Positions 1-8,071 of a stretch of 38,719 nucleotides of DNA are shown one piece after another. Source of the DNA: Hyphomicrobiales bacterium (GTDB lineage: Bacteria > Pseudomonadota > Alphaproteobacteria > Rhizobiales > Beijerinckiaceae); NCBI GenBank assembly GCA_004144595.1, contig SEEM01000030.1:1-38719 (forward strand). Direction: 5' to 3'. Position 1 is the first letter of the stretch. Each line of letters begins with the position of its first letter. The notes beneath the pieces were generated by a model. It saw nothing but the letters and a program-made list of their open reading frames with translations. It made no database searches and was not told the DNA's origin. Made by a program: the position numbers and the translations under genes.

Positions 1-55
1 TTGCGCAACACTGCGCATCGGCCGACGGAACGATTCTTGGGGCTCGCCACATTCG

Positions 56-1264
56 ATGTCGATTGAGCGTTACGACACAGTCATCCTGGGCGCCGGCGCC
101 GCGGGAATGATGTGCGCGAGCCACGCCGCAGCCCGCGGCGGGCGCGTTGTCGTCGTCGATCATGCCAAGGCACCGGGCGAGAAAATCCGCATTTCGGGCG
201 GGGGCCGCTGCAACTTCACCAATATCGGAACGAGCGCGCGCAATTTCCTGTCGAGCAATCCGCATTTCGCGAAGTCGGCGCTCGGCCGCTACACACCGCA
301 TGATTTCGTCGCGCTCGTTGAAAAGCATGGCATCGCCTATCACGAGAAAACGCTCGGGCAGCTTTTCTGCGATGATTCCGCCAAGGATATCATTGCCATG
401 CTGCTGGATGAGATGGCGCGCGCAGCCTGCGAATTGCGCCTCAGGACCACATTGGAAAGCCTGGAACGGCTGGATGACGGTTTTGCCGTCGGGCTTGGCG
501 GAGAAGGCGCCGGGACAATCCGCTGCCGGCAGTTTGTCGTGGCCTGCGGCGGAAAATCCATCCCGAAAATGGGAGCCACCGGCCTGGGCTATCAGATCGC
601 CGGCCAGTTTGGCCTGGCGGTGACGGAAACACGCCCGGCCCTGGTGCCGCTGACATTCGGCGAAGACGTTCTGGCCGGGTTCCGGGACATGGCCGGCGTC
701 GCCGCGGATGCGCGGGTCACCTGCGGCAAGGCGACATTCGACGAGGCGTTGCTATTCACCCATCGCGGTCTTTCCGGCCCTGCTATCCTGCAGATTTCGT
801 CCTATTGGCGTGAGACGGAATCGATCAGGATCGCATTCCTGCCGAAGCTGGACGTGTTTGCCGCCTTGCGCGCTTCCAGACAGGAAAATGGCCGCAGAAG
901 CATCCTGAATACGCTTGGTGAGATGCTGCCGAAGCGATTGGCGGCTCATCTTGCAGACGCCCATGGCTGGGCGGGGCCCATCGGCGACGCCAGCGACAAG
1001 AAGATCGCCGCGATCGCGTCCACGATTCAGGGCTGGGACGTCATGCCGATCGGATCGGAGGGCTACCGGACCGCCGAGGTGACGCTCGGTGGGGTCGATA
1101 CATCGGGCCTCGACTCACGGACGATGGCAGCGAGGGCGGTCGACGGCCTGTACTTCATCGGTGAAGTGGTCGACGTCACCGGTTGGCTTGGCGGCTACAA
1201 CTTTCAATGGGCATGGTCGTCAGGCTGGGCGGCAGGGACCGCCATCGCCGAACGCGCCGGCTGA
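56..1264 (+). CDS. BaiN/HI0933-family NAD(P)/FAD-dependent flavoprotein
   Basis: A 402-residue soluble flavoprotein of the HI0933/YhiN/BaiN family (TIGR00275 type), the usual length for the family. Residues 10-17 carry the dinucleotide-binding GAGAAG loop. Next comes the family hallmark GGGRCNFTN near residue 48, and the C-terminal FAD-closing segment has GEVVDVTGWLGGYNFQWAW. Members are putative reductases; one gut-bacterial member acts in bile-acid dehydroxylation, but most have no known substrate. The ATG is the first in a frame that begins directly at the Rossmann strand. It converges on the solute-binding protein gene, and the gap holds a dispersed repeat. Family assignment is firm; the physiological reaction is unknown. 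Confidence 0.9.
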   Translation: MSIERYDTVILGAGAAGMMCASHAAARGGRVVVVDHAKAPGEKIRISGGGRCNFTNIGTSARNFLSSNPHFAKSALGRYTPHDFVALVEKHGIAYHEKTLGQLFCDDSAKDIIAMLLDEMARAACELRLRTTLESLERLDDGFAVGLGGEGAGTIRCRQFVVACGGKSIPKMGATGLGYQIAGQFGLAVTETRPALVPLTFGEDVLAGFRDMAGVAADARVTCGKATFDEALLFTHRGLSGPAILQISSYWRETESIRIAFLPKLDVFAALRASRQENGRRSILNTLGEMLPKRLAAHLADAHGWAGPIGDASDKKIAAIASTIQGWDVMPIGSEGYRTAEVTLGGVDTSGLDSRTMAARAVDGLYFIGEVVDVTGWLGGYNFQWAWSSGWAAGTAIAERAG

Positions 1265-1313
1265 GCTGCCCGCGCAGCGCAGAGTCGATTCTTCGACATG
1301 CTGAGATCAGGGA

Positions 1314-1416
1314 ATCGGACCGAATATCGTCCTCAGCCCGATGCTCTAGCGCTTTGATTCTTAATCGGCTTTGTCCAAAAACCACGTGCCACCTTTAGGG
1401 AGGATACTCTAGCGCT
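1314..1416. repeat. Dispersed palindromic repeat, family 1, copy A
   Basis: This copy closely matches the one at 7731-7828. Both share GAATATCGT near the left end, then CCCGATG-TCTAG, TTTGAT, ATCGGCTTT and a final CTCTA-CGC. It fills the gap between two convergent genes and runs into the last codons of the solute-binding protein gene: the stop codon of that gene (CTA on the + strand at 1409-1411) lies in the CTCTAGCGC end of the repeat. Such elements are common in Hyphomicrobiales genomes. Confidence 0.7.
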
Positions 1417-2953
1417 TGGAGACGCCCCATGTGATCGGGCGATTGGCAGGCCATGAGACATACCCCTCGATGCGAGGATGCACCGCTTCGATGATCGGTG
1501 CGAAATACAAGCCAACGATGGGAACATCGGCCTGAACCTTGGCGTGAAGGGCTGCGAAGAGCTTGCCGCGAACCGCGGGATCGTTGGTGGTGTCGAGCTG
1601 TCCGAGGAGCTCAACCGCTGCGGGTTCGCCGTATTGCGCCGTCTTGAACTTCGTCTTGTCGCCGACAAAGGCGGCATACATCAGCGCTGGATCGAAGCGG
1701 CCCGAAAATCCGAAGGACTGCATCTGGAACCGGCCATTGAGGTAGTTCGACAGCTGCGTGGCCCAGTCGATGACGTCAAGCTTCACTGAAAACCCGGCCT
1801 CGGTGAGCATCTGCTCGATCATCACCGAATTCTGGTACATGGCTTGATACTGCCTGTTGGTCTGTATGCGCAGCGGCTCGCCCTTGTAGCCCGCCTCCTT
1901 CAGCAGAGCCTTGGCGCGAGCAGGGTCATAGGCCGGCCAAGCAGCGAAACCTTCGTTGTAAAAGGCGGTTGAGCTGCTGACAGCCGAGGCATTCGCAGGT
2001 GCCATGCCGAGCGTCCGGGCTTCGGCAATCTGCTTGATGTCGATCGCATGCGCCACGGCCTGACGAATCTTGACGTTCGACAGCAAAGGGTCGTCCGTCT
2101 GCATCAGCAACGTCGACCATCCGAGCCCCGGGGTGCTGAGAACACGCATGCCGCGCTGCTTCATGGCACTCATCTGTTCGGGCTCGATATCGTGGAGGAT
2201 GTCGACGGCACCGGTCACCAGGGCGGCTTCGCGTGCGCTGGTATCGGGAATGACCTGAAAGATGACCTGGTCCACTTTCATGTCGCGCGCGCCGGAGAAG
2301 CCATTGGCGGGTGCCGTGCTGCCGCGATACGCCTCGAACCGGTCGAGCAGGATGTACTCCGCCCGGCGCCATTCGCGCAGCTTGAGGGGTCCGGAGCCGA
2401 TCGGCTTGGTCCATTTGCCTTCCGCATCGACGCTTTCAGGGTGCATCGCCAGCACGTGGCACTGGATATTGGCCAGCTGCTTCAGGAAAATCGCACTCGC
2501 CCGGTCGAGGTTAAACACGATCGTCTGCGGGTCCGGCGTCTCGACCGACACAACCTTGGCGCCCGACTGACCGTTGAAGACCGGCCGGCAGGTCCAGGCG
2601 GACGACTGGTTGAGACGATCCCACGACCACTTGATCTCGGCCGATGTGACGGGCTTGCCATTATGGAAGAGGGCTGGACGAAGCTTGAAGGAATAAGTCC
2701 TGCCGTCGTTGGTCAGCGTCCAGCTCTCGGCGAGCGCGGGCCCGACATCGAGATCCGTCTTGTAGGCGACGAGGCCCTCGAAGAGCTGGTGAACGACCGT
2801 GTCGGTATTGGTGTCGCGGTTCACACCTGGCTCGAGGCTGCGGATATCCGCGTTCAGCGCGATCGCCAGCCGCCCGGCCGTGGGAGCAGGTTGGGCAAGG
2901 GCTGATCCCGTGACCAATGCGACGAGAACGGCAAGGCAGATGCTACGTCGCAT
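1409..2953 (-). CDS. ABC transporter substrate-binding protein, family 5 (peptide/opine/nickel type)
   Basis: A 514-residue periplasmic binding protein of the SBP_bac_5 (DppA/OppA) family. A signal peptide is visible: MRR, a hydrophobic core LAVLVALVTGSA, and an Ala-x-Ala site (ALAQ) near residue 20. No lipobox cysteine is seen, so it should be a soluble periplasmic protein. The length is typical of the family. The ATG has a GGAG Shine-Dalgarno six bases upstream. It is the last gene of a leftward run after amidase and hydrolase, 38 bp from the latter. No permease or ATPase gene accompanies it, so it must work with a transporter encoded elsewhere. It probably delivers the substrate of the neighbouring amidase/hydrolase (inference). 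The stop codon lies in a repeat. Confidence 0.88.
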   Translation of the reverse strand: MRRSICLAVLVALVTGSALAQPAPTAGRLAIALNADIRSLEPGVNRDTNTDTVVHQLFEGLVAYKTDLDVGPALAESWTLTNDGRTYSFKLRPALFHNGKPVTSAEIKWSWDRLNQSSAWTCRPVFNGQSGAKVVSVETPDPQTIVFNLDRASAIFLKQLANIQCHVLAMHPESVDAEGKWTKPIGSGPLKLREWRRAEYILLDRFEAYRGSTAPANGFSGARDMKVDQVIFQVIPDTSAREAALVTGAVDILHDIEPEQMSAMKQRGMRVLSTPGLGWSTLLMQTDDPLLSNVKIRQAVAHAIDIKQIAEARTLGMAPANASAVSSSTAFYNEGFAAWPAYDPARAKALLKEAGYKGEPLRIQTNRQYQAMYQNSVMIEQMLTEAGFSVKLDVIDWATQLSNYLNGRFQMQSFGFSGRFDPALMYAAFVGDKTKFKTAQYGEPAAVELLGQLDTTNDPAVRGKLFAALHAKVQADVPIVGLYFAPIIEAVHPRIEGYVSWPANRPITWGVSKR

Positions 2954-2991
2954 GGTCGGTCTCCATCAGGAATTCGGGGAAAAGGCGCGCA

Positions 2992-3831
2992 TTACGGGCG
3001 AGGCACCGCTTGAGCCAGAAAGTCGCTGACCGCCGGGACCAGCCCAGCGTGGCGGTGAGCAATGCCCGGCACGGTGTCGTGACGAACGGCTATGCCGTGG
3101 TTCTCGAAGCTCGATTTGAGGCTGCGCAGGCGCTCGGGCCGGTCGACACCCGCGATCGCGCCGTCTTCGCGCCACAGCGGCGAGTTCTTCGCCAGGGTGA
3201 TCTCCCAGGTCTCGGTATCATCGCCCCCGATGACCATCTGGACAGCGACCTGACGCATCGCTTCCAGGTCGATCGGCCTGCCCATCACCTTTTCGAAATC
3301 GCGCACGCCGACCCAGTAATCATGCTCGAAATCGAGCAGCGTCACGATGCCCGGAGCGCCGATGGAGACCGCGGACAGCCGCTTGGGATGGAGATAGAAG
3401 AAGCGGTGCGCGAAATGCCCGCCGCCGGAGAAGCCATAGAGCGCAAACCGGTCGCCTGCGATCCGGTAGCGCGCCCGCACTTCGTCGACCATCGACAGCA
3501 GGATGGTGTCATAGGGCACCGCCGATGGCGTCATCAGCTTGTATGACGAGAGTTCGCCGGGGCCGGTAATGCCGGCGGGAAACAATGGCGCCAGCACGAT
3601 GCTCCGGGTCTGCTCGGCGTAAGGGATAAAATCGTCGCGATAAGCGACCATGTCGCGCATCGTGCCGTGGACCGCGACCAGCAGCCGATAGTGTTCGGAG
3701 CCGGCCTCTTCGTAGTCCTCCGGCACATAGGCGCACCAGGAGAAGCGCGGATCGGCCTGACAGGCATGGATCGTCGTACGTCCGAAGTCATAAGCCGAAA
3801 GCTTGACGCCGTGACGGCGGATGAGGGCCAT
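2992..3831 (-). CDS. Alpha/beta-fold hydrolase (PHB-depolymerase/esterase-like)
   Basis: A 279-residue alpha/beta hydrolase. The oxyanion-hole HG lies in VAVHGTMRD (about residue 55). The nucleophile elbow is GFSGGG with Ser135. A likely acid is in IGGDDTETW (Asp204/205) and the catalytic His is in PGIAHRHAG (His259 or His261). There is no signal peptide, so it is cytoplasmic. The ATG at 3831-3829 shares one base with the TGA of the upstream amidase (TGATG), which points to translational coupling; a TTG one codon earlier is less likely. The tight link to the amidase suggests both act on one compound, for example ester or lactone opening beside amide cleavage. That is inference, and the substrate is unknown. 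Confidence 0.8.
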   Translation of the reverse strand: MALIRRHGVKLSAYDFGRTTIHACQADPRFSWCAYVPEDYEEAGSEHYRLLVAVHGTMRDMVAYRDDFIPYAEQTRSIVLAPLFPAGITGPGELSSYKLMTPSAVPYDTILLSMVDEVRARYRIAGDRFALYGFSGGGHFAHRFFYLHPKRLSAVSIGAPGIVTLLDFEHDYWVGVRDFEKVMGRPIDLEAMRQVAVQMVIGGDDTETWEITLAKNSPLWREDGAIAGVDRPERLRSLKSSFENHGIAVRHDTVPGIAHRHAGLVPAVSDFLAQAVPRP

Positions 3832-5297
3832 CAATATGCTCCTATCGGGCGCGGATCGAGCGGGGTTGCCCGGTCGAGACCGGCTTCGATGATCGTCCCG
3901 ACCCGGAAGCAGAGGTCCTCGCGAAAACGGCCGGAAACAACCTGAACGCCCGATGGTATGCCGTCACGCGGCGCTGTCGGCACCGCCAGCCCCGGCAGGC
4001 CCAGCACCGAAATCGCCATCAGCGGACTTTGCGCGGCCAGCACGCGGGCCGTCTCGGCAGCATCCTGCACGTCGAAGCCGACCGGAAGCGGAGGCGCGTA
4101 CGAACAAGGCATGACCACGACCGGATAGGTCTCGAAGAAAAGCTGCCAGTTGCGCAGCGCAAGCAAACGCTCGCCAAGCGCCGTCAAAGTGTCTGCGGCG
4201 CTGTAACGCGGGAAGACTTCAGACCAGAGCGCGACCGCCCGGCGTATCCCGTCATCGCCATTTTCCGCGATCAGCGGCTGCAGCCCCGCCATCACATCGG
4301 CCACGGCAAGCTTGCTCCAGAGATCACCGATTGCGGCAAGATCAGGTGGCTCGACCTCTTCGACAATGACGCCGGCAGCCTCGAGTGCGCGACCCGCGCT
4401 GATCACGGCCGCCGTCACTGCCTGATGGACGACGGCATTCCTGGGTTTGCTCACCAGTGCGACGCGCAAAGGCCCTGAATCGGGCGGAAATGGCGCCGGC
4501 GCGACGCAACGCGGGTCACGTACGCTCGGCCGCGCCATCGCTTCGAAAGCGAGTTCGCAATCGCGCACGTTGCGCGTCAGCGGCCCCTGGACCGCCATGA
4601 GCTGCGACGAAATCGAGGCCAGCCCCTTGGCTGTCGCGTTGCTCGACGGCACGCGCCCATAGCTTGGGCGCAGACCAACGAGCCCACAGCAATAGGCCGG
4701 ATAGCGCACGGAGCCGGCGATGTCGTTGCCATGCGCGATCGGCCCGATCCCTGCGGCGACAGCAGCCGCGGCACCTCCGCTCGATCCGCCGGGCGTAATG
4801 TCGGCGCGCCAGGGGTTGAGCGTCGCGCCATGGAGCGCGTTTTCGGTGTGCCAGCGCATTGAATAGGACGGCGTGTTCGTACGGCCGATGATCACGGCGC
4901 CGGCTGCGCGAAGGTTGGAGACGACCGGGTTGTCGCTGTCGGCGACGAGATCACGATAGGCCCCGACGCCGCCATCGGTGGGGTGGCCCTTCTGGTCGAT
5001 ATTGCATTTGACCGTGATGGGGACGCCGTGAAGCGGGGCGAGCGCCTCACCGCGCGCCCTCATTTCATCAGCGGCGTCGGCAGCGAGCAGTGCCTCCGCA
5101 TCGAAGCGGCGCACGACGGCGTTCAATGTACCGTTGACCGCATCCATGCGAGCGAGACAGGAGCTCACAGCCTCGCGGCTTGAAACCTCGCCCTCAACGA
5201 TCAGCCTGGCCAGCTCCGAGGCGTCGAGCTGCCACAAAGCCGCCTCGGCCGATCCGATGGTCGGGGGCATCGCTGTAGCCTGGCTGGACGACATCAT
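3831..5297 (-). CDS. Amidase signature family hydrolase
   Basis: A 488-residue amidase of the AS family (GatA/FAAH fold), cytoplasmic, full length. The Ser-cisSer-Lys triad is visible: Lys97 in PITVKCNID, cis-Ser172 in TPGGSSGG, and nucleophile Ser196 in GNDIAGSVRYP. The usual GTDIGGS box reads GNDIAGS here, a mild departure that still keeps the nucleophile. It could be an aryl/alkyl amidase or act on a peptide-like amide; it is not a credible GatA, because no gatB or gatC is nearby. It is the first gene of the leftward amidase-hydrolase-SBP unit. It is divergent from the GntR gene across 55 bp, where a perfect TTGACA lies on its strand at 5349-5344. Two ATG codons in tandem (5297 and 5294) could both serve as the start. 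Confidence 0.88.
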   Translation of the reverse strand: MMSSSQATAMPPTIGSAEAALWQLDASELARLIVEGEVSSREAVSSCLARMDAVNGTLNAVVRRFDAEALLAADAADEMRARGEALAPLHGVPITVKCNIDQKGHPTDGGVGAYRDLVADSDNPVVSNLRAAGAVIIGRTNTPSYSMRWHTENALHGATLNPWRADITPGGSSGGAAAAVAAGIGPIAHGNDIAGSVRYPAYCCGLVGLRPSYGRVPSSNATAKGLASISSQLMAVQGPLTRNVRDCELAFEAMARPSVRDPRCVAPAPFPPDSGPLRVALVSKPRNAVVHQAVTAAVISAGRALEAAGVIVEEVEPPDLAAIGDLWSKLAVADVMAGLQPLIAENGDDGIRRAVALWSEVFPRYSAADTLTALGERLLALRNWQLFFETYPVVVMPCSYAPPLPVGFDVQDAAETARVLAAQSPLMAISVLGLPGLAVPTAPRDGIPSGVQVVSGRFREDLCFRVGTIIEAGLDRATPLDPRPIGAY

Positions 5298-5320
5298 AGG
5301 CTCCGACTGCGCGTCTTCCT

Positions 5321-5353
5321 ATGGAGGCCAAGAATATGTATTTTGTCAAACCA
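5321..5353. promoter_or_regulatory. Divergent amidase/gntR control region with possible operator
   Basis: The 55-bp gap between the amidase and the GntR regulator holds ATGTATTTT at 5336-5344, followed by GTCAAA. On the minus strand 5349-5344 reads TTGACA, a perfect -35 hexamer facing the amidase; no good -10 follows at 16-18 bp. TTTG-T-CAAA is a small inverted repeat (5342-5350). The same ATGTATTTT 9-mer recurs in front of the transaminase gene at 6292-6300. Reading the 9-mer as the operator of the local GntR protein is inference. Confidence 0.45.
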
Positions 5354-5356
5354 TGA
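5336..5356 (+). CDS. Possible six-codon leader ORF overlapping gntR
   Basis: A strong GGAGG Shine-Dalgarno at 5323-5327 is followed, after 8 bases, by an ATG whose frame reads MYFVKP and then TGA. That stop overlaps the ATG of the GntR gene (ATGA at 5353-5356). The GntR ATG itself has no Shine-Dalgarno, so ribosomes may load at the mini-ORF and restart on gntR. This rests only on the spacing and overlap, and such a short frame could be chance. Confidence 0.35.
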   Translation: MYFVKP

Positions 5357-6279
5357 AACACGAGAAGGCGACACCGACAGCTCCGACCTTCGATCCTCCG
5401 AGCAAATTGCAGCGGGACCTGCTGCCGCGCATCCTGGAGGCCATTCGACATGACGCTGTCCCACTGGGGCACCGCCTGCCCGAGGCTTCGCTGGCGCGGC
5501 GCCTGCAGGTCTCCCGCACACCCATCAGGGCAGCGCTGCGACACCTCGCCGAGCGCGGCCTTGTCGTAGCCCTTCCCAATGGCGGCTATGCGCTATCACG
5601 GCCGGCCGAAGAGATGTCCGACAGCGAGTACAGCAGCGGCTCGTCGGAACTCGACGCCTATTGCGTGCGCGTCGCCAAGGATCGCGTTGCCGGCACCCTG
5701 CCCTCACAGGCCTCCGAAGCAGACATGATGAGGCGCTATGACATCCGGCGACCGCTGTTGCTGCGGGTCCTGAATAAATTGGCGGAGGCCGGCATGGTCG
5801 AGCGCCGCCCGGGGCATGGGTGGCTCTTTTCTCCACTTAACGACAATGCAGCCATCATCGAGGGTTATGCTTTCCGCCGCATCATCGAACCAGCAGCGGT
5901 TCTCGAGGCTTCTTTCGCCCCCGACCCGGCCTGGCTTGCGGATATGCGACGCCGCCACGAAGCGACACTCATGCGCCCCTGGAACCAGAACGACAGCGTC
6001 GCGCTCTTCGAGATGAATTGCGAATTCCATGAAGGCTTGATGGCCGCCAGCGGCAACCGCTTCCTCGTGCTCGCACTCCAGCAGCAGAGCCGCCTGCGGC
6101 GGTACTCGAACTACTCGTGGCGCTATGGCCCCGAGCGCGTTGCGGTCTCGTGTCGCGAGCATATCGAGATCATCGAACGCCTGCAGGAAGGCGAGCGCGA
6201 GGTCGCGGCCGCCCTCCTGCGACGCCATCTCGATCGCGCCCGAGAGGTCAGCCTCTCGCCTCAGGAGCCCAGGAGCTGA
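5353..6279 (+). CDS. GntR-family regulator with two winged helices and FCD domain
   Basis: A 308-residue regulator. Residues about 17-83 form a GntR winged helix (ASLARRLQVSRTPIRAAL is the recognition region). Residues about 100-160 look like a second winged helix (RRPLLLRVLNKLAEAGMVER). Residues about 170-300 are an FCD ligand domain with likely metal ligands: Asn and His in NCEFHEGLM, His in CREHIEII and His in LRRHLDRA. Usual FadR/FCD regulators are about 220-250 residues with one winged helix. The open frame extends upstream into the amidase antisense, but the protein similarity starts at MKHEK, so I place the start there. It is divergent from the amidase operon and upstream of the transaminase, so it most likely regulates both. 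Confidence 0.87.
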   Translation: MKHEKATPTAPTFDPPSKLQRDLLPRILEAIRHDAVPLGHRLPEASLARRLQVSRTPIRAALRHLAERGLVVALPNGGYALSRPAEEMSDSEYSSGSSELDAYCVRVAKDRVAGTLPSQASEADMMRRYDIRRPLLLRVLNKLAEAGMVERRPGHGWLFSPLNDNAAIIEGYAFRRIIEPAAVLEASFAPDPAWLADMRRRHEATLMRPWNQNDSVALFEMNCEFHEGLMAASGNRFLVLALQQQSRLRRYSNYSWRYGPERVAVSCREHIEIIERLQEGEREVAAALLRRHLDRAREVSLSPQEPRS

Positions 6280-6284
6280 GCCAA

Positions 6285-6313
6285 TTGTGAAATGTATTTT
6301 ATGATGACATAAT
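6285..6313 (+). promoter_or_regulatory. Sigma70-like promoter of the transaminase gene with candidate operator in the spacer
   Basis: TTGTGA at 6285-6290 and CATAAT at 6308-6313 are separated by exactly 17 bp, a good -35/-10 pair. ATGTATTTT, the 9-mer also found in the amidase/gntR gap, occupies 6292-6300 inside the spacer. TTATG-ATGA-CATAA (6299-6312) is an inverted repeat over the -10. A repressor bound there would block polymerase. The assignment to the local GntR protein is inference. Confidence 0.5.
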
Positions 6314-6365
6314 CCCACTACGCGCTGAACCTCGAACGCCAGCGCGCTGGGCTCGGGAGAATGTC

Positions 6366-7697
6366 ATGACGATCGTTCCGCAGATGAATCTCAGCCGTGA
6401 GGGACTTGATCCGTACTGGCTGCCATTCACGCCGAACCGTAGCTTCAAGGCCAACCCGCGCCTCTTCGTCGCCGGCAAGGGGATGTACTACACGACAGCA
6501 GACGGCCGCGAGATTCTGGACGGGATGGCCGGGCTCTGGTGTGTGAACGCGGGCCACGGCCAAGAACGCATTACAGCGGCCATCCGCGAGCAGGCCGGGC
6601 ATCTCGACTATGTCTCCTCGTTCCAGATGAGCCATCCCCTCGCATTCAAGGCTGCGGAGCGCATAGCGACGCTGACTCCACCCGGAATGGACAGGGTATT
6701 CTTCACGAACTCCGGTTCGGAAGCGGTCGACACGGCGCTCAAGATCGCGCGCGCCTATCACCGGGCTCGCGGCGAAGCCCATCGCACCATGCTGATCGGT
6801 CGTGCCAAAGGCTACCATGGAATGGGCTTTGGCGGGCTCGCGGTCGGCGGCATCGGCAGGCAGAAGCGCGATTTCGGGCCGCTCTTGCCAGGGGTTGCCC
6901 ATCTTTCCCACACCTACAACCGGGAGAAGCAGGCCTTCTCGAAGGGGCAGCCGGAATGGGGGGCCCATCTCGCCGATGAACTCGAGGCGATGGTTCAGAT
7001 CTACGACGCGTCAACGATTGCCGCGGTGATCGTGGAGCCTGTCACAGGATCGGGCGGTGTCCTGCCTCCGCCCAAACATTATCTCGAAAAACTGCGTGCC
7101 ATCACCGAGAAGCACGGCATCCTGCTGATTTTCGACGAGGTCATTACAGGCTACGGCCGACTGGGCGCGGCCTTCGGATCGGCAGCCCTGGGCGTAACGC
7201 CGGACATGATTACGTGCGCCAAGGGCATGACCAATGGCGCGGTGCCCATGGGCGGCGTGATTGCATCTCGCAAAGTCTATGACGGCTTCATGAACGGGCC
7301 CGAAAGTGCGATCGAGCTGATGCACGGCTATACCTATTCGGGTCATCCCCTTGCCTGTGCGGCTGCCCTCGCCTCAATCGATGTCTACGAGGAGCAGGAC
7401 ATCTTCGCTCGTGCCGCCAGAATGGCGGTTTATTGGGAGGAACGGGCTCATTCTCTGAAGGGAGAGCCTCATATCGTCGACATCCGCAATATCGGATTGC
7501 TGGCGGCGATCGAGATCGCTCCGAAGGACGAGCCAATGAGCCGCAGCGTGCCGGCAGGCAATTTCTGCTTCGAGAACGGCGTATTGCTCCGTACGGCCGG
7601 CGACGCGCTCGTGCTGTCCCCGCCGCTGATCATCTCGGAGAGCGAGATCGATCGCATCTTCGACACGATCAGGAACGCCGTGCGGTCTCTCGCCTGA
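6366..7697 (+). CDS. Class III aminotransferase (beta-alanine/omega-amino acid:pyruvate transaminase)
   Basis: A 443-residue PLP enzyme of class III, typical of omega-amino acid:pyruvate transaminases. The opening DPYWLPFTPNRSFK and WCVNAGHG are characteristic of the beta-alanine:pyruvate subgroup. FDEVITG (Asp257) binds the pyridine nitrogen, and ITCAKGMTNG (Lys286) supplies the Schiff-base lysine. It moves an amino group from a terminal amine to pyruvate, giving a semialdehyde and alanine. The ATG has GGGAGA a few bases upstream. It lies 86 bp after gntR with its own promoter. No semialdehyde dehydrogenase gene is adjacent. The exact amine cannot be stated; beta-alanine, taurine-like amines or putrescine derivatives are all possible. 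Confidence 0.88.
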   Translation: MTIVPQMNLSREGLDPYWLPFTPNRSFKANPRLFVAGKGMYYTTADGREILDGMAGLWCVNAGHGQERITAAIREQAGHLDYVSSFQMSHPLAFKAAERIATLTPPGMDRVFFTNSGSEAVDTALKIARAYHRARGEAHRTMLIGRAKGYHGMGFGGLAVGGIGRQKRDFGPLLPGVAHLSHTYNREKQAFSKGQPEWGAHLADELEAMVQIYDASTIAAVIVEPVTGSGGVLPPPKHYLEKLRAITEKHGILLIFDEVITGYGRLGAAFGSAALGVTPDMITCAKGMTNGAVPMGGVIASRKVYDGFMNGPESAIELMHGYTYSGHPLACAAALASIDVYEEQDIFARAARMAVYWEERAHSLKGEPHIVDIRNIGLLAAIEIAPKDEPMSRSVPAGNFCFENGVLLRTAGDALVLSPPLIISESEIDRIFDTIRNAVRSLA

Positions 7698-7730
7698 CAA
7701 CCCACCCTGCGACGCCACGGTCCTCGATCA

Positions 7731-7828
7731 TCGGACTGAATATCGTATTCGACCCGATGATCTAGGTGTTTGATGTTGCATCGGCTTTCCCGAAACCGCA
7801 CGCACGTTTCGGGCCGATGCTCTAACGC
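7731..7828. repeat. Dispersed palindromic repeat, family 1, copy B
   Basis: This close relative of the copy at 1314-1416 has the same order of blocks (GAATATCGT, CCCGATGATCTAG, TTTGATG, CATCGGCTTT, CGTTTCGGGCCGATGCTCTA). CGATG near one end and CATCG near the other can pair. It lies 30-odd bases after the transaminase stop. Confidence 0.7.
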
Positions 7829-8071
7829 GGACGCGCGCCGGCGCGATCTCAGAATCCGAGGGTGCGGGTGCAGATCTCGATACGATCTGCGGGTCGGTTG
7901 GGCACGCTCAGGCCTCGACGACGGCCCGCTATTCGCGCGGAAAGGCCAGGGTCGCGCATCGCGCGGCCGGGAACGAGGCCTGAACAGATCATGGGGAACG
8001 CGTTGGGGAACATCAGGAACGCTAGATCAGCGGTAGGGCTGTCGTGCCGGGCTGACGTTCCACGAGATATT
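7829..8071. other. Non-coding gap before tRNA-Gly
   Basis: With the repeat copy this completes a 374-bp gap between the transaminase and the tRNA. Short open frames cross it, but they continue through the tRNA gene and show no protein-like composition. I see no further RNA gene, clear promoter or terminator. Confidence 0.5.

Noticed and set aside
5134..5352. 73-codon N-terminal extension of the GntR regulator
   Set aside because: It lies antisense to the amidase start and across the promoter gap; family-like sequence begins after 5353.
6292..6312. Second mini-ORF (MYFMMT) starting at the shared 9-mer before the transaminase
   Set aside because: It overlaps the -10 hexamer, so the promoter there would not transcribe it, and no Shine-Dalgarno precedes it. 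The likeness to the gntR leader ORF comes from the shared 9-mer.
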